64,000 bases of DNA from Conchocele bisecta (GCA_029237695.1 CM055272.1:12946042-13010041), one strand, 5' to 3'; positions 21,431-30,955 are shown, counted from the stretch's first letter. Program-made: numbers and translations. The notes: generated by a model from the sequence alone, not told the origin.

Positions 21431-21440
21431 CTATATATTG
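21431..21440 (+). promoter_or_regulatory. TATA-like element before the Cys-rich gene
   Basis: CTATATATTG lies 33 bases upstream of ATG 21473. The TAAGTAGGTCAATCC motif is not present here. Confidence 0.4.
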
Positions 21441-21472
21441 AACCAGAAAAATAGGTTTTACATCAGTTCGCA

Positions 21473-21700
21473 ATGGACAAGTCTGGCGTATGCAACACAT
21501 GTAGGCAACGGTGCTATATTCAATGTGGGTTGTGTTACTGTATTGTAACACATAAGGGACAGAAACACAACTGTCCAGAAGAAGGGAAAAAAGAATGTTG
21601 GTTTGAATGTTGCAAATATTGCGACAACTGTATGGTAGCGCGTTCTGCATATTTTGGTAGAAGAAAACGGCTCTTTTCAGAGCCACACAAAGTTTCATGA
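21473..21700 (+). CDS. Small cysteine-rich protein of unknown function
   Basis: A 75-codon frame from ATG 21473. Thirteen cysteines occur in the first 54 residues, many as CxxC pairs (CNTCRQRC, CGLCYC, CKYCDNC) with a His/Cys cluster between (KGQKHNC), so it probably binds zinc. The last codons run through a histone-type stem-loop, which makes the annotated C-terminus doubtful: an ancestral stop just before the stem-loop could have been lost by a small frameshift. Flanked on both sides by genes with histone-type ends. Confidence 0.5.
   Translation: MDKSGVCNTCRQRCYIQCGLCYCIVTHKGQKHNCPEEGKKECWFECCKYCDNCMVARSAYFGRRKRLFSEPHKVS
21668..21683 (+). terminator. Histone-type 3' stem-loop 2
   Basis: GGCTCTTTTCAGAGCC keeps pairing although two stem positions differ from copy 1 (C-G replaced by T-A), a compensated change. 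It fits GGYYYUUHUHARRRCC. Flanks are GAAAAC and ACACAAAG. An AATAAA follows at 21700. Confidence 0.85.
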
Positions 21701-21811
21701 AATAAACCTTACCATTTTTACTGTAAAAAATAAGTAAAAAATGAAGTAACTTTTTCAGAGCATCGTTTTGTAAGCCACACTGTGATTGGTCACTTGATTT
21801 TTATCAATTTC

Positions 21812-21844
21812 TAAGTAGGTCAATCCTTCTGATGTGTATAAAAG
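21812..21844 (+). promoter_or_regulatory. Promoter: shared upstream motif plus TATA box (copy 2)
   Basis: TAAGTAGGTCAATCC (21812-21826), ten bases, then TATAAAAG (21837-21844). ATG 21879 follows 34 bases later. The spacing is identical to copy 1 although the intervening bases differ. Confidence 0.75.
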
Positions 21845-21878
21845 GCGATCATAAAATCATTAATTTACATTCGATACG

Positions 21879-22480
21879 ATGGCTGCCAACGGAAGGTACG
21901 ACTTTATCGGTCAAGAATTTGATTTATTAGTAGAGGCCATGGGTGATATATATCAGCCAACCTATCAGCCATAACAACAACAGCAACAGCCAACGGTTCC
22001 TGTATACGTCCCAACACCCAAGATAGAAAATTCTACATGATATCAACCAGGACAACATCAGACACAAATCCAAGGAAGGAAGAAAGAATACAACAACAGT
22101 GTATACCTGATCGTTTACCTCAGAAAGAAGACATGATGGTATTGAAAGAACTACAGAAACTGAACAACAATACAGAAAGAATATTACAGAAACTAGAGAA
22201 CATCGCATCACGACATCGTGTTCAACTGGACAGTATGACAGTCACATTATCAAGTAAACTAGAGAAGCAGTCTGCAAATCGGAACTTTACATTTAACACA
22301 CAGCCATTGAAAGTACCTACCAAGTTTGAATTGGACAAGAAAACAGTGGCACAGCTCAGTCAACATGTCGAGCGGACACTGTGTGATAGTTGGCGAAAAA
22401 ATACATATAAAAGTGGGGCTGTTGCACATCATAAACACATTCGTCCAGAAAAAGAAAATCATTTGATTCCACGAAAATAA
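21879..22480 (+). pseudogene. Gln-rich / coiled-coil protein of unknown function (broken)
   Basis: Starts at ATG 21879 (MAANGRYDFIGQEFDLLVEA). TAA at 21972-21974 interrupts a glutamine-rich stretch, a second stop follows, and a frameshift near 22040-22100 leads into the open frame that ends at 22480. The second half has a helical region (LKELQKLNNNTERILQKLENI) suited to a coiled coil, then a basic C-terminus. Shares promoter motif and 3' stem-loop type with the gene at 20889, so they probably belong to one expression class. Confidence 0.5.
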
Positions 22481-22567
22481 AATAGTACTAATCATATTTT
22501 TAAAAAAAAACACAAAATAAAAAAAGAAAATATTTTTTAAAGACACAAAAAAACACTAAGCCAACTC

Positions 22568-22583
22568 GGCCCTTTTCAGGGCA
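22568..22583 (+). terminator. Histone-type 3' stem-loop 3 (one mismatch)
   Basis: GGCCCTTTTCAGGGCA differs from the consensus only in the last base, losing the bottom stem pair. It lies 88 bases after the 21879-22480 frame and 9 bases before a perfect copy. Confidence 0.65.
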
Positions 22584-22592
22584 ACCCCAAAC

Positions 22593-22608
22593 GGCCCTTT
22601 TCAGGGCC
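22593..22608 (+). terminator. Histone-type 3' stem-loop 4
   Basis: GGCCCTTTTCAGGGCC with 5' flank CCCCAAAC and 3' flank ACCCCAAA, close to the canonical CCAAA...ACCCA context of histone genes. It forms a tandem pair with stem-loop 3 by what appears to be a short duplication. Confidence 0.85.
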
Positions 22609-22703
22609 ACCCCAAACTATTCGAACAGAATTCCTTTTCAAATAAAATATTGCTATACACATGATAGTGTATCTTAATACATGTGGACCTTGTACTGTAA
22701 ACA

Positions 22704-23229
22704 ATGGAGAACGAAGACATATTGTCTTTGTTATTTCAACATCCATGTAACATTTATGTAGCAGGTCCAAGTGGATGTGGAAACACTGAAATTGTACAAA
22801 AGATGATTGATTATCGCAAAGATTGATTTAATATTGTACCCGAAAAAGTAATATGGTGTTACAAAGAATGGCAACACAGCTATACCATTACGCAAGAAAA
22901 GTTCAATTTCCTTAAATTTATTGAAGGTATCCCAGATGATGAAAATGAAATTGTATCCGATGTATCAATTCCACATCTTGTAGTATTTGATGATATGTTA
23001 GGAGAACATGATGAAGAAAAAATAAAATAGGGTTTACAAAAATTACCAAAACAAACATTGAGTTTCATGGAAAAAAAATAAAAACGATATTAAACAATTA
23101 GCGGATCCTACAATTGATGATGATACAAAGAAAAAAATAATATTAAAACCTGGTGGTGGATGATTTTTAGGTGGTGTAATTATTAGAAGTTTATTTCGAA
23201 TGAAAGGTACACAAAAACGTGAAAAATAG
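22704..23229 (+). pseudogene. Polinton packaging ATPase (FtsK/HerA type), broken
   Basis: Starts at ATG 22704. The Walker A region reads NIYVAGPSGCGNTEIVQK, but codon 22782-22784 is AAC (Asn) where the loop Lys is needed, so ATP binding should be lost. Walker B is PHLVVFDDMLGE (about 22970-23005). TGA at 22824-22826, several later stops and frameshifts follow, and the tail ends in a Gly/Arg-rich segment (GGVIIRSLFRMKG). The family powers genome packaging into capsids. Position upstream of the capsid genes is normal for Polintons. Confidence 0.8.
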
Positions 23230-23759
23230 AAAACAAACCAAAAAAACAAACTGAAAAACAAAATAAAACACGAAGGAAAAAATCTAAAAAAAAAAACAAC
23301 TAAAAAGCAAAACGAATCTTCAAGATTTTCTCCAATGTCTAGTATGTCTACAAATCCGATTCCTGCTAATTCGTGTATATCTATATCAACGTTTCATACA
23401 CCATCATCTGTTGGAAAACCTCAGTTCACATCGACACAGCTTACCTTAAGATCTCCACAATTACCATTCACACCAACAAATAAATCTGCATCATCATACA
23501 ATACATCTTTTCTCAGTAATTTTGGTTCATTTGAGCGACAGCCTCCACAAAAAAAGAAGTATAAGCATAAACCTGAAATTGAAAATTGAATTAGACTTGT
23601 TAATAAAACATCAAAAGAAGATGAAAAACAGTCTAATGAATTGATTGCATTGGATGAACATCCAATAGCAAGGTTTTCGCCGTTGAGAACACATTTGAGA
23701 TCTCCTACGACTAAAGAAGTTGTCAAACGAAAACTTTTTTTCAAAACGAAAAGGAAATA
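23230..23759 (+). pseudogene. Ser/Pro/Lys-rich protein of unknown function
   Basis: Frames from about 23230 give a very Lys-rich start, then SSRFSPMSSMSTNPIP and a low-complexity Ser/Thr/Pro region with repeated LRSP motifs, and a basic end. TGA 23587-23589 breaks the frame, which continues in phase to TAA 23757-23759. Low complexity and high charge suggest a DNA-associated or scaffold-like virion protein; no family is recognised. Confidence 0.4.
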
Positions 23760-23888
23760 AAACATCTAAAAAGATTTTGCGTTTAAAAATCCAAAATTAA
23801 GAGTAAAAATAAAAAAGTTATTAGCAGTATAAAATACAGTTATTCATTAATTTTGAATCATTCAATATAAAGTATTGTTAGTATAAAG

Positions 23889-24291
23889 ATGGGTAATGTC
23901 AAGAGTAAAACCAATAAAAAGTAACCATTAATTAAAAAACATGGTGCTATGCTTTTGGCTATAGCTAATGAACATAAAGAGCATCGTTAAAAATTAATAA
24001 AAAAATGCACCAGATCATATAATTAAGTGTATTTGTGAAAGTTTTCACAATCTCTTAAAAGGCAATGTCACACTTACATCTGATCAGAAACATAAATTGT
24101 ATCTGAAGCGTAAACATCTCAGACAACTTGTATCAAAATCAATTTCAATTAAGAAAAATAAAAATATTATAAATCAGACAGGAGGATTTTTACCATTTTT
24201 TCTTCCATTATTACCATTAATAGGCAAAACTGTCATAGGTGGTGCACTTAGTATTGGTGCAGGAGCAGGTATTCGAGCTCTAGATAAATAA
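23889..24291 (+). pseudogene. Small basic/hydrophobic virion-type protein (pX-like)
   Basis: ATG 23889 opens a frame broken by early stops. From about 24010 the reading IIKCICESFHNLLKGNV is followed by LYLKRKHLRQLVSKS and then NQTGGFLPFFLPLLPLIGK and a Gly-rich membrane-active end. This order (KGNV, basic helix, GGFLP, hydrophobic) recurs widely in Polintons and adinto-like elements and is compared with adenovirus core protein X. The stop TAA 24289-24291 overlaps the next ATG (TAATG). Confidence 0.6.
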
Positions 24292-25015
24292 TGTCGGTCA
24301 GGAAAATGGCACATGTTCCTTTTCATTTACTGGAAGAAATGAATAAATGGAAAATAGAACAAAGTCAAAAACCTCAGCTTCCACCGGATCCACAAATTGC
24401 AAATACAGCTAAACTGCAAAAAAATATATCTAACGTTTTAGAACGAACAGATTTATCGGAAAGTGAAAAGGTAAAGCAACATGGCGAAACATTACATAAA
24501 TTTCAGGAATCATTTAAAAAAGTTTTAGAACCTCAACATGTTACAGTAAATGAAAGTACAAACATACCACTTAATGATAGGATTTTACAAAGTCTACCTA
24601 AAACAATGCAAAGAAAGGCACAACTTCTTTTAAGCATGTTGAAAGATAATCCAAAAATCAGTTGGGATGAATATGGTTTAGTAACATATAAAGGAAAACT
24701 TATAAAAGGATAAAATAGTATTGATTTAGTTAATGACACTTTACGTCAAAGAAAATGGTTTAATCCCAGAGATTGGGAGACATTCAGTACAGCTTTAAAT
24801 GAACTCAATATACCACAAGACGTAGTTGGTAATAGACAACGATGGAACTGGATGCATACATATCAAACTGATACATCTGACATTGAGTCGGATTCAACAT
24901 TTAGTACACAGTATTGAAACATCGTAAAACACCAAAATCAAAAATTTCAATCACACCAACTGGTATAAAAAGAGAGTCGGATTCAGCATATCTTAAAAGA
25001 TGGGAGCCTTATTAA
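24291..25015 (+). pseudogene. Conserved Polinton protein of unknown function, P2 copy
   Basis: ATG 24291 (MSVRKMAHVPFHLLEEMN) opens a 140-codon frame ended by TAA 24711-24713 where P1 has TCA. The frame then continues in phase with a TGG that is TGA in P1, so the two copies broke at different places. A later shift near 24910 leads to the Trp-Glu-Pro-Tyr end at 25015. It overlaps the integrase start at 25000. No known domain; helical N-terminal half. Confidence 0.6.
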
Positions 25016-26104
25016 AGCATAAAGAGAAGAAAATTGATTAAGTACTAAAGAAAATATATTATGATCCAAAAAGTTCAATTGCATAAACGGGTGTAAAACA
25101 CTTGTATGATTCAATTAAACGATTAAACACATTTTCAGATGTTAGATTAAAACATATACAAGAATGGTTAAGTAGACAGAAAACATATACACTTCATAAA
25201 CCAATTCAAAGACGCTTTACGCGTCGTAAGACAATAGTAGGTGGTATCGATCAACAATGGCAGGCTGATATGCAGCAATTCTCAGGACAAAATGAGATTC
25301 AAAGATATCTATTGTGTGTAATAGATGTATTTTCAAAATATGCATGGGTCATACCCCTTCCGAAAAAAACGGGGAAAACATTGATTAACGCGTTTGAATT
25401 GATAATGAAAACATCAAAACGCTAACCACGGTCTTTACAAAGCGATAAAGGAAAGGAATTTAAAAACAAAGAATTTCAACATTTTTTTAAATCTAATCAA
25501 ATTCATTTTTTCACAACAGAAAATCCCGAAACTAAAGCAAGTATAGTTGAACGATTTCAAAGAACTTTAAAAACACGTGTGTGGAAATATTTCACACATC
25601 ATCAAACTAGAAAATATATTGATATTTTACAAAATATTGTTGATGGATACAACCGAACATACCATCGTAGTATTAAGAGGACACCAATTTCTGTCAATAT
25701 ATCAAATGAAATTGAGGTTACACAGGCATTGTATGGAATGAAACAAGCTAATCAATCCAAAAACAAATTACATGTCGGTGATTTAGTTCGTATTAATAAA
25801 ACAAAATGTACATTTGAAAAGAATTACCTACCAAACTGGACGAAAGAATTATTTAAAATAGTTCATATTAATAAATGTTTACGAACTTATAAAATTGAAG
25901 ATCTTGATGGTCAAAAAAATAATGGGTACATTTCATGGAAAGGAAATACAAGGTATAAAAGATGATGAAATATATGAAATTGAATCAGTACTTGCCCATA
26001 GAACAAGACGAATTTGTAATAAAACAACTAAAGAAATAAAGGTACATTGGTCAGGATATCCAACAAAGTTTGACAGTTGGATTCCAAAAGCAAACATAGT
26101 TTAA
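25000..26104 (+). pseudogene. Polinton integrase with chromodomain, P2 copy
   Basis: Start ATG 25000 corresponds to 433 in P1. Lesions: frame breaks upstream of 25102, TAA at 25424-25426, and a frameshift near 25910-25920 in an A run. Core residues are retained in part: WQADMQQF (first Asp), LQSDKGKEF (second Asp), ASIVERF (Glu). The chromodomain frame is 25895-26104 (YEIESVLAHR, VHWSGYP). Compared with P1 a Leu-Ala-Asp segment after the first Asp is missing. Confidence 0.85.
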
Positions 26105-26105
26105 A

Positions 26106-26389
26106 ATGGATACGCTGGAAGACGGAAACAAAAGAAACACATCTGAAAAACGTGATTTTTCTTTTTGTGGTAATCGAGTACCAACAAATCAAGTTACTTA
26201 TGTTTCTCAAATTGTTATTATATATAAAATTGTTGTAACATCCATCATTCATTTAAGTTTACAAAGTGATAACCCCGAACTGTGGCTTATTCTTCTAATT
26301 AGTTTTCTATGATATATTTTACCAAGCCCAGGCTTAAATTTCATTAAACAGCCACAGACAGGTTTCGATTTTACAGACGGTAAAAAATG
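26106..26389 (+). pseudogene. Small Polinton membrane protein, P2 copy
   Basis: Starts at ATG 26106 and aligns with 1545-1826. TGA at 26310-26312 interrupts it where P1 reads on. Two hydrophobic stretches are visible before and after the break. The end overlaps the penton ATG (26387) in the pattern ATGA. Confidence 0.55.
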
Positions 26390-27286
26390 AATTATTTTTA
26401 CTTAACATTACTGAGTGATAGTTCTATGGATAGTTATCCATTAAATACACAATGTTGTTTCAAAGTTAAATTACCTCAGCCAGTTCGCATCGATAAAGAA
26501 AACTGGGAAGTAGCATTAGCAGAATTTATTTTTTCCGTCACAGTTTTTAAATATTACCAAAGACCAAACAGAATTTGATATTATAACAAAGGATTTATCT
26601 TTCTACTTGAATGTTTTAGAAATAAAAAATAGAAGATTTGATATAATTGAGGTAGGATTTGGTGACTATGATAGTCCGAATAAATGGGCTAGCAAATTTA
26701 ATTTTCAACCTGGATCATATTCATCAATAGCTCATGTATTGGAAGCAATTGATAATCTCATTCAAGATTCTTTTAGCGTTATTTTTAGAAAAAAAAACAA
26801 GCAATCGATTCACGTTTCATATTCTCAAGGGATGAAACGTCCAACAGTTGATTTCCAGAAAATTCTAAAAACAAGAATTAGATTTAACAGTACATTGTTT
26901 TTAAAGTTAGGTGGAAATCCAAAGCTATTAGGCAATACATTTTTTCCAAGCAGTGATGCAAATGATTTTTTCCCACATTTCTCAAATTTAAATGAGGGGT
27001 TTAATCATTTGTTTGTAAACTCTGATATTGTTGAATATTCGATTGTAGGACATATTCAAGCTCCGGTTTTAAGAGTTGTACCATTCAAAACATCAAATTC
27101 AATTGAAAATGATATTGGTAGTCAACATATTAACCATGAATTTTTAAACTTACATTATATGCCTGTATCAAAATCGGAATTTGATGCAATTCATATAAAT
27201 ATAAGAGGAGTTTCGGGTTATCCTGTTATTTTGTTCTTGGAAAGTCTATGATGAAGTTACATTTTATGAAAAGAAAAATAGATTGA
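26387..27286 (+). pseudogene. Penton / minor capsid-like protein, P2 copy
   Basis: ATG 26387 to TGA 27284-27286, aligned with 1823-2721. A frameshift near 26535-26580 splits it. From 26607 it reads openly through the T run that is lengthened in P1, which confirms that the P1 shift is a lesion. The end is shifted near 27225-27250, so the terminal strand (LHF) is out of frame. Confidence 0.7.
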
Positions 27287-27288
27287 AA

Positions 27289-27657
27289 TTGCATCCTGTA
27301 TATCGAGGAGTTACACGTCAGTATGGGGGCGGATTAGGATCCTTGTTCAAGTCCGCAATTAGAACCGTTTCACAATTTATAAAACCAATAATAAAAACGG
27401 TGATAAATTCTTTAAAAAATGAAGGAATGAAAGAAGGAATGGGTTTAGCTCAAGATATTTTTATTCAACATAAAAATCCAAAGGATGTAATTATTTCACG
27501 AGGTAAACAAACAATGTATTCAATAGGAAAATCGTTTTTAGAAAAATTAGGTATGAAAACAAAGAAAAATAAACGGAAACATCAGTCGCGTTCAGTACAT
27601 CGAAGAGGCAAGACCCATAAACCAAATAGGAATCAAAAAGGTCTACCAGAAATTTAG
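27289..27657 (+). CDS. Small basic pVI/pX-like virion protein, P2 copy
   Basis: The body is an intact frame of about 122 codons: HPVYRGVTRQYGGGLGSLF, an amphipathic middle, then KKNKRKHQSRSVHRR. The P1 start ATG is TTG here, so the normal start codon is lost even though the rest reads well. Its intact frame shows that the P1 copy contains a 1-base insertion. Confidence 0.55.
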   Translation: MHPVYRGVTRQYGGGLGSLFKSAIRTVSQFIKPIIKTVINSLKNEGMKEGMGLAQDIFIQHKNPKDVIISRGKQTMYSIGKSFLEKLGMKTKKNKRKHQSRSVHRRGKTHKPNRNQKGLPEI

Positions 27658-27680
27658 ATATTTTTTATTAAAATAAAAAA

Positions 27681-28661
27681 ATGATGCAAAACGGTTCTTG
27701 CAAATGTAGTAAGACTTAGTTGGATGTACAATCAGTACATCATGACTGCTAATCAAGAAAGTCAGTGGATTGAACATTTTCCGATTTCCTCTCTCAACAA
27801 TAATGCTCCAATAGAATTTGTAATTCCACCACAAACAGATAAATAGACAGATTTATCACAATCTTACATGTATTTGAAATTGAAAATTTTAAAATTAGAT
27901 AATGCTGTATTAAACGGAGATGATAATGTTGCTCCAGTTAACAATTTCTTTCATAATATCTTCAGTAACATTGATTTATATCTAAACAATAAACTGATAA
28001 CAAATAATTCTGATACATATCCTTTTCGGGCATATTTAGAAAATCTTTTGTCATATAACGCTGAATGCAAATCAACACAATTAGCTGCTAGTGAAATGTG
28101 GATGAAAGATACCGCCGGTAAATATGATGATGTTAACATTGGAGATGAAAATGTAGGTCTTAGTAAGAGGAATTCATTTATTTCTGAGAGTAAAGTAATT
28201 GAACTTCAAGGACGATTGCATTTGGATTTATTTTTACAAGAAAAATATTTACCAAATGGAATTGAAATTAGAATTGATAATGCAAGTTTCAATGGGGAAT
28301 ACGCAAAACATCAATTCAATTTTCATCATTTTGATCTATCAAAAATTGACCGAATTTTGAACATAAATTATATCTTAAATCATACATGTCTTTGTATCAA
28401 GCTGTGTCTTCACTAGGTCAAAACAAATCATTTGATATTACTAGATATGACTATGTAAATGGATATTGTTTGTTGGCTTATGACTTGACACCTGACCAGG
28501 GCAGCGAAGAGGGACACCTACAACCTATAAAAACCGGAAATCTACGACTTCAGCATTAGTTTGCCAGAGCACTTGATAAAGTCTTCAATGTCATAGTGTT
28601 CGCAGAGTTTGATAACCAGATTGAAATAAATAGTCTTCGTGAAGTGATTACCGACTATTAA
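27681..28661 (+). pseudogene. Major capsid protein, P2 copy (two internal deletions)
   Basis: Aligned with 3141-4448. Lesions: TAG early in the leader (codon GAG in P1), TAG near 27844 (TGG in P1), a loss of roughly 250 bases between GIEIRI and the NASFNGEYAK segment, and a second shorter deletion after LSKID that shifts frame. The N-terminal family motifs LYLNNKLI and YPFRAYLENLL are identical to P1. Confidence 0.8.
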
Positions 28662-28673
28662 TATCGGACAATT

Positions 28674-29298
28674 ATGAACAAAACCAATCCTAAAAGTAAC
28701 GTATTGGTGAAATCAACATCCAAATATGGAAACCATCGAATTACAACACATACTGGATCGAGAAATATGGCTAAAGAGACTAAAACGGAATAGTATGCCC
28801 ACAAGACAAGCTACCAATTCAGAGACCATCAGACGTGCGGGCGTACATAATTAACACTGATAATTCTGATCAACCTGGAGAACATTGGATAACCATTGTA
28901 TTCGACCAGAAGAATGAAGCTATCTACTTTTACTACCACCACTACATGAAGAAATATTGTCTTTCTTGACAAACAATTCCACGAAATGGACATTTAACAA
29001 TCAGAGACTACAAAGTGTATTCAGTACACGTGGAAAATACTGTGTGTTTGTATTGGATGCAATTGCAAGAGGAAATACTCTGGGTCGCTTTATTCAACAA
29101 ACATTCAGTTCATCAGATTACTTCAAGAATTATAAGATTGTAACGATCTGGTTCAAACATCACTTTGGAACACTCTATGAAGGACCCCAGCAAAGTTAAA
29201 CATCTATCGGGTGTCCATGTTGTAAACCACAACAATATCATCATGCCATGTCTTTGCATTTTCCAAAATTACTTCATGTTGTAAATATGTTACCATAA
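28674..29298 (+). pseudogene. Adenain-type cysteine protease, P2 copy
   Basis: Starts at ATG 28674 (MNKTNPKSNVLV), the frame used to place the P1 start. A shift near 28780, loss of the FDSYGLP segment and a shift near 28930 break it. The Cys region reads FSTRGKYCVF, so the catalytic Cys codon (TGT in P1) is gone and Arg stands there. Inactive. Confidence 0.8.
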
Positions 29299-29349
29299 TA
29301 TTGCATGTACTTTTGCAAAGATCAAATATGAATATCATATCTGGTCTAT

Positions 29350-30054
29350 AATTCCAGGTTGTAAATAAGTCGTGGTTCAATAAAACATTGTTAAAACTTT
29401 ATATATCTCGTATTCAATTTTACCATAAATTGAAAAATACCTTATTGATTTACAATCAATATTTATTTTTATCAACTTATGTCAATATTAGAGTTGTCAG
29501 AAGTGGATGAAAATTATTTATAGGACATTTTCATATGTATTTGATAATATTGGAGTTATCAAAAATATGTGAAAATTATATAGGGGAACAGTACACCCAC
29601 TAGGATAAATCCACGACCCTCCAACAAAATGGTACAAGTCGAATTTAGGGGTGCCACTATGGAGTAATACAAGAAGTTTACATTCCGGATAAAATTCATG
29701 AACCCTCCAACAAAATGGTACAAGTCGAATTTAGGGGTGCTACTATGGAGTAATACAAGTACTGAAGTAGTTTCCACCCCGGATAAAATTCACGAATCTC
29801 CAACAAAATGGTTCAAGTCGAATTTAGGGGTGCCACTATGGAGTAATACAATAAGTTTCCACACCCCCAGGATAAAATTCACCAAGGCATACCTATATGA
29901 ATAGTATGTAGGTTGACTGGAAGTAGGGTGGGAGTAGTACGGGGTAGCCACCTTAACTTGTGTTTTTTCCATAGACAACCGGTACAAGGGTAAAATCCGT
30001 CTATGGAAAAAACACATGTTAAAAAACTACGACATAGTGGCACCTATTACTACT
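29350..30054 (+). repeat. Right terminal inverted repeat of P2
   Basis: Inverted match to 9581-11087 without the insertion. The inner dyad lies at 29442-29462. The tandem zone 29600-29880 has about three units of 85-95 bases containing CAAGTCGAATTTAGGGGTG. The end TTACTACT at 30047-30054 mirrors AGTAGTAA at 9581. Confidence 0.85.
29943..30046. repeat. Terminal hairpin-forming palindrome, right end of P2
   Basis: AACTTGTGTTTTTTCCATAG and its partner CTATGGAAAAAACACATGTT pair around ACAACCGGTACAAGGG. The outer part of the arm (GTAGTTTTTTAAC) is deleted on one side relative to the left end. Confidence 0.75.
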
Positions 30055-30060
30055 CGCGTT
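30055..30060 (+). repeat. Right target site duplication of P2 (imperfect)
   Basis: cgcgtt against cgagtt at 9575-9580. Confidence 0.6.
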
Positions 30061-30199
30061 CGACGTCATTCACAAGATATGACGTAGAAACTAACGCTGA
30101 AGTAGCACGATTATAGTGTCTGGATGTTATATTTGGCTTTGTGAATGGGTCAGAAAGTCGGAGCCGTGGGACATATAGAAAAAGGCCTTGCCAATAAAA

Positions 30200-30297
30200 A
30201 CGTGGGGTAATGGTGAATGAATGTTTATATTGCCAGAAAATCTCCCATCTGATGTTGCTGATATATAAAGAACATTCATTCACCATTACCCACGTAC
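30200..30297. repeat. 98-bp foldback
   Basis: ACGTGGGGTAATGGTGAATG is answered by CATTCACCATTACCCACGT about 45 bases later. No gene nearby. Confidence 0.7.
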
Positions 30298-30410
30298 TAA
30301 ATTAATTAGCATTATTATCATGATTATACATTTTATATCAGACGTAAATGTCCACACTGATAACAGTGTTTCATTAAAATGTTAACGGACATTACTATTT
30401 ATTCTCTGTA

Positions 30411-30662
30411 TTAAAGGTACACCATACAAGCGTATAATTGTGTCACTATTCCGCCCGTTCTAAAAATTGCAAGTGGCCGCTATACAGATTGGATTTACGT
30501 CCGATAAAACATGTATAATAATGCCAATCAATACGTGGAGCAGTGGTGATAGCGGACACTCGTATTTTTTAGAACTGGTGGAATAGTGACACAATTATTA
30601 AATACACTTATTTAATTCCTATAAAGAACATTTTGTGCCTACAGAGTGGACATGTACCTTTA
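30411..30662. mobile_element. MITE with TAAAGGTAC ends
   Basis: Ends are TTAAAGGTACA and TGTACCTTTAG. Subterminal zones are inverted copies (TGTGTCACTATTCCGCCCG against GTGGAATAGTGACACA). Half copies occur at 30830-30955 and 46455-46565, so this is a dispersed family. Confidence 0.65.
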
Positions 30663-30829
30663 GTTTTGTATCATGTATGTGCAATGATTTTACTTTATAA
30701 TCTGTCGCAAATATTATTTGTTTAGGACCTTAGGTGACGCATTTTATTAGTATAAATAATTAAAAGATATGACTCATTTGCATATGAAAATAGCCTGATA
30801 CCATACTATACATACTACTAAATGATTAT

Positions 30830-30955
30830 ATCTGTATAGCGGGCACTCATACTTTTTAAAACTGGTAGAATAGTGACACAATTATACACTTATTTAATTC
30901 CCATAAAGAACAGTTTGTGCCTACTGAGTGGGCATGTACCTTTAAATAACTGCTT
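30830..30955. repeat. Half copy of the TAAAGGTAC MITE
   Basis: TAGAATAGTGACACAATTAT through CATGTACCTTTAA match the right half of 30411-30662. Confidence 0.65.

Larger units (their letters stand above)
9581..30054 (+). mobile_element. Polinton/Maverick P2, complete ends, degenerate and nested
   Basis: A 20.5-kb element bounded by inverted repeats beginning AGTAGTAA (9581) and ending TTACTACT (30054). Inside, PolB reads leftward from 19485 and about fourteen genes read rightward from 19627 to 29298, the usual Polinton plan with integrase, ATPase, protease and capsid genes. Later insertions account for perhaps 6 kb: a block in the left terminal repeat, a pseudogene and a BEL/Pao remnant near 12.1-14.5 kb, a LINE end at 15.8-17.0 kb and a foldback element at 17.7-18.6 kb. 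Most genes carry stops or frameshifts. P1 and P2 share orientation and a close common ancestor. Confidence 0.9.

Noticed and set aside
21197..22608. Intrinsic bacterial terminators or CRISPR repeats
   Set aside because: The stem-loops lack a U tract and regular spacing, and the window is eukaryotic; the histone consensus fits better.
19627..23760. Alternative genetic code to explain the many in-frame TAA/TGA codons
   Set aside because: P1 and P2 have stops at different codons and also frameshifts and deletions, so decay explains them.
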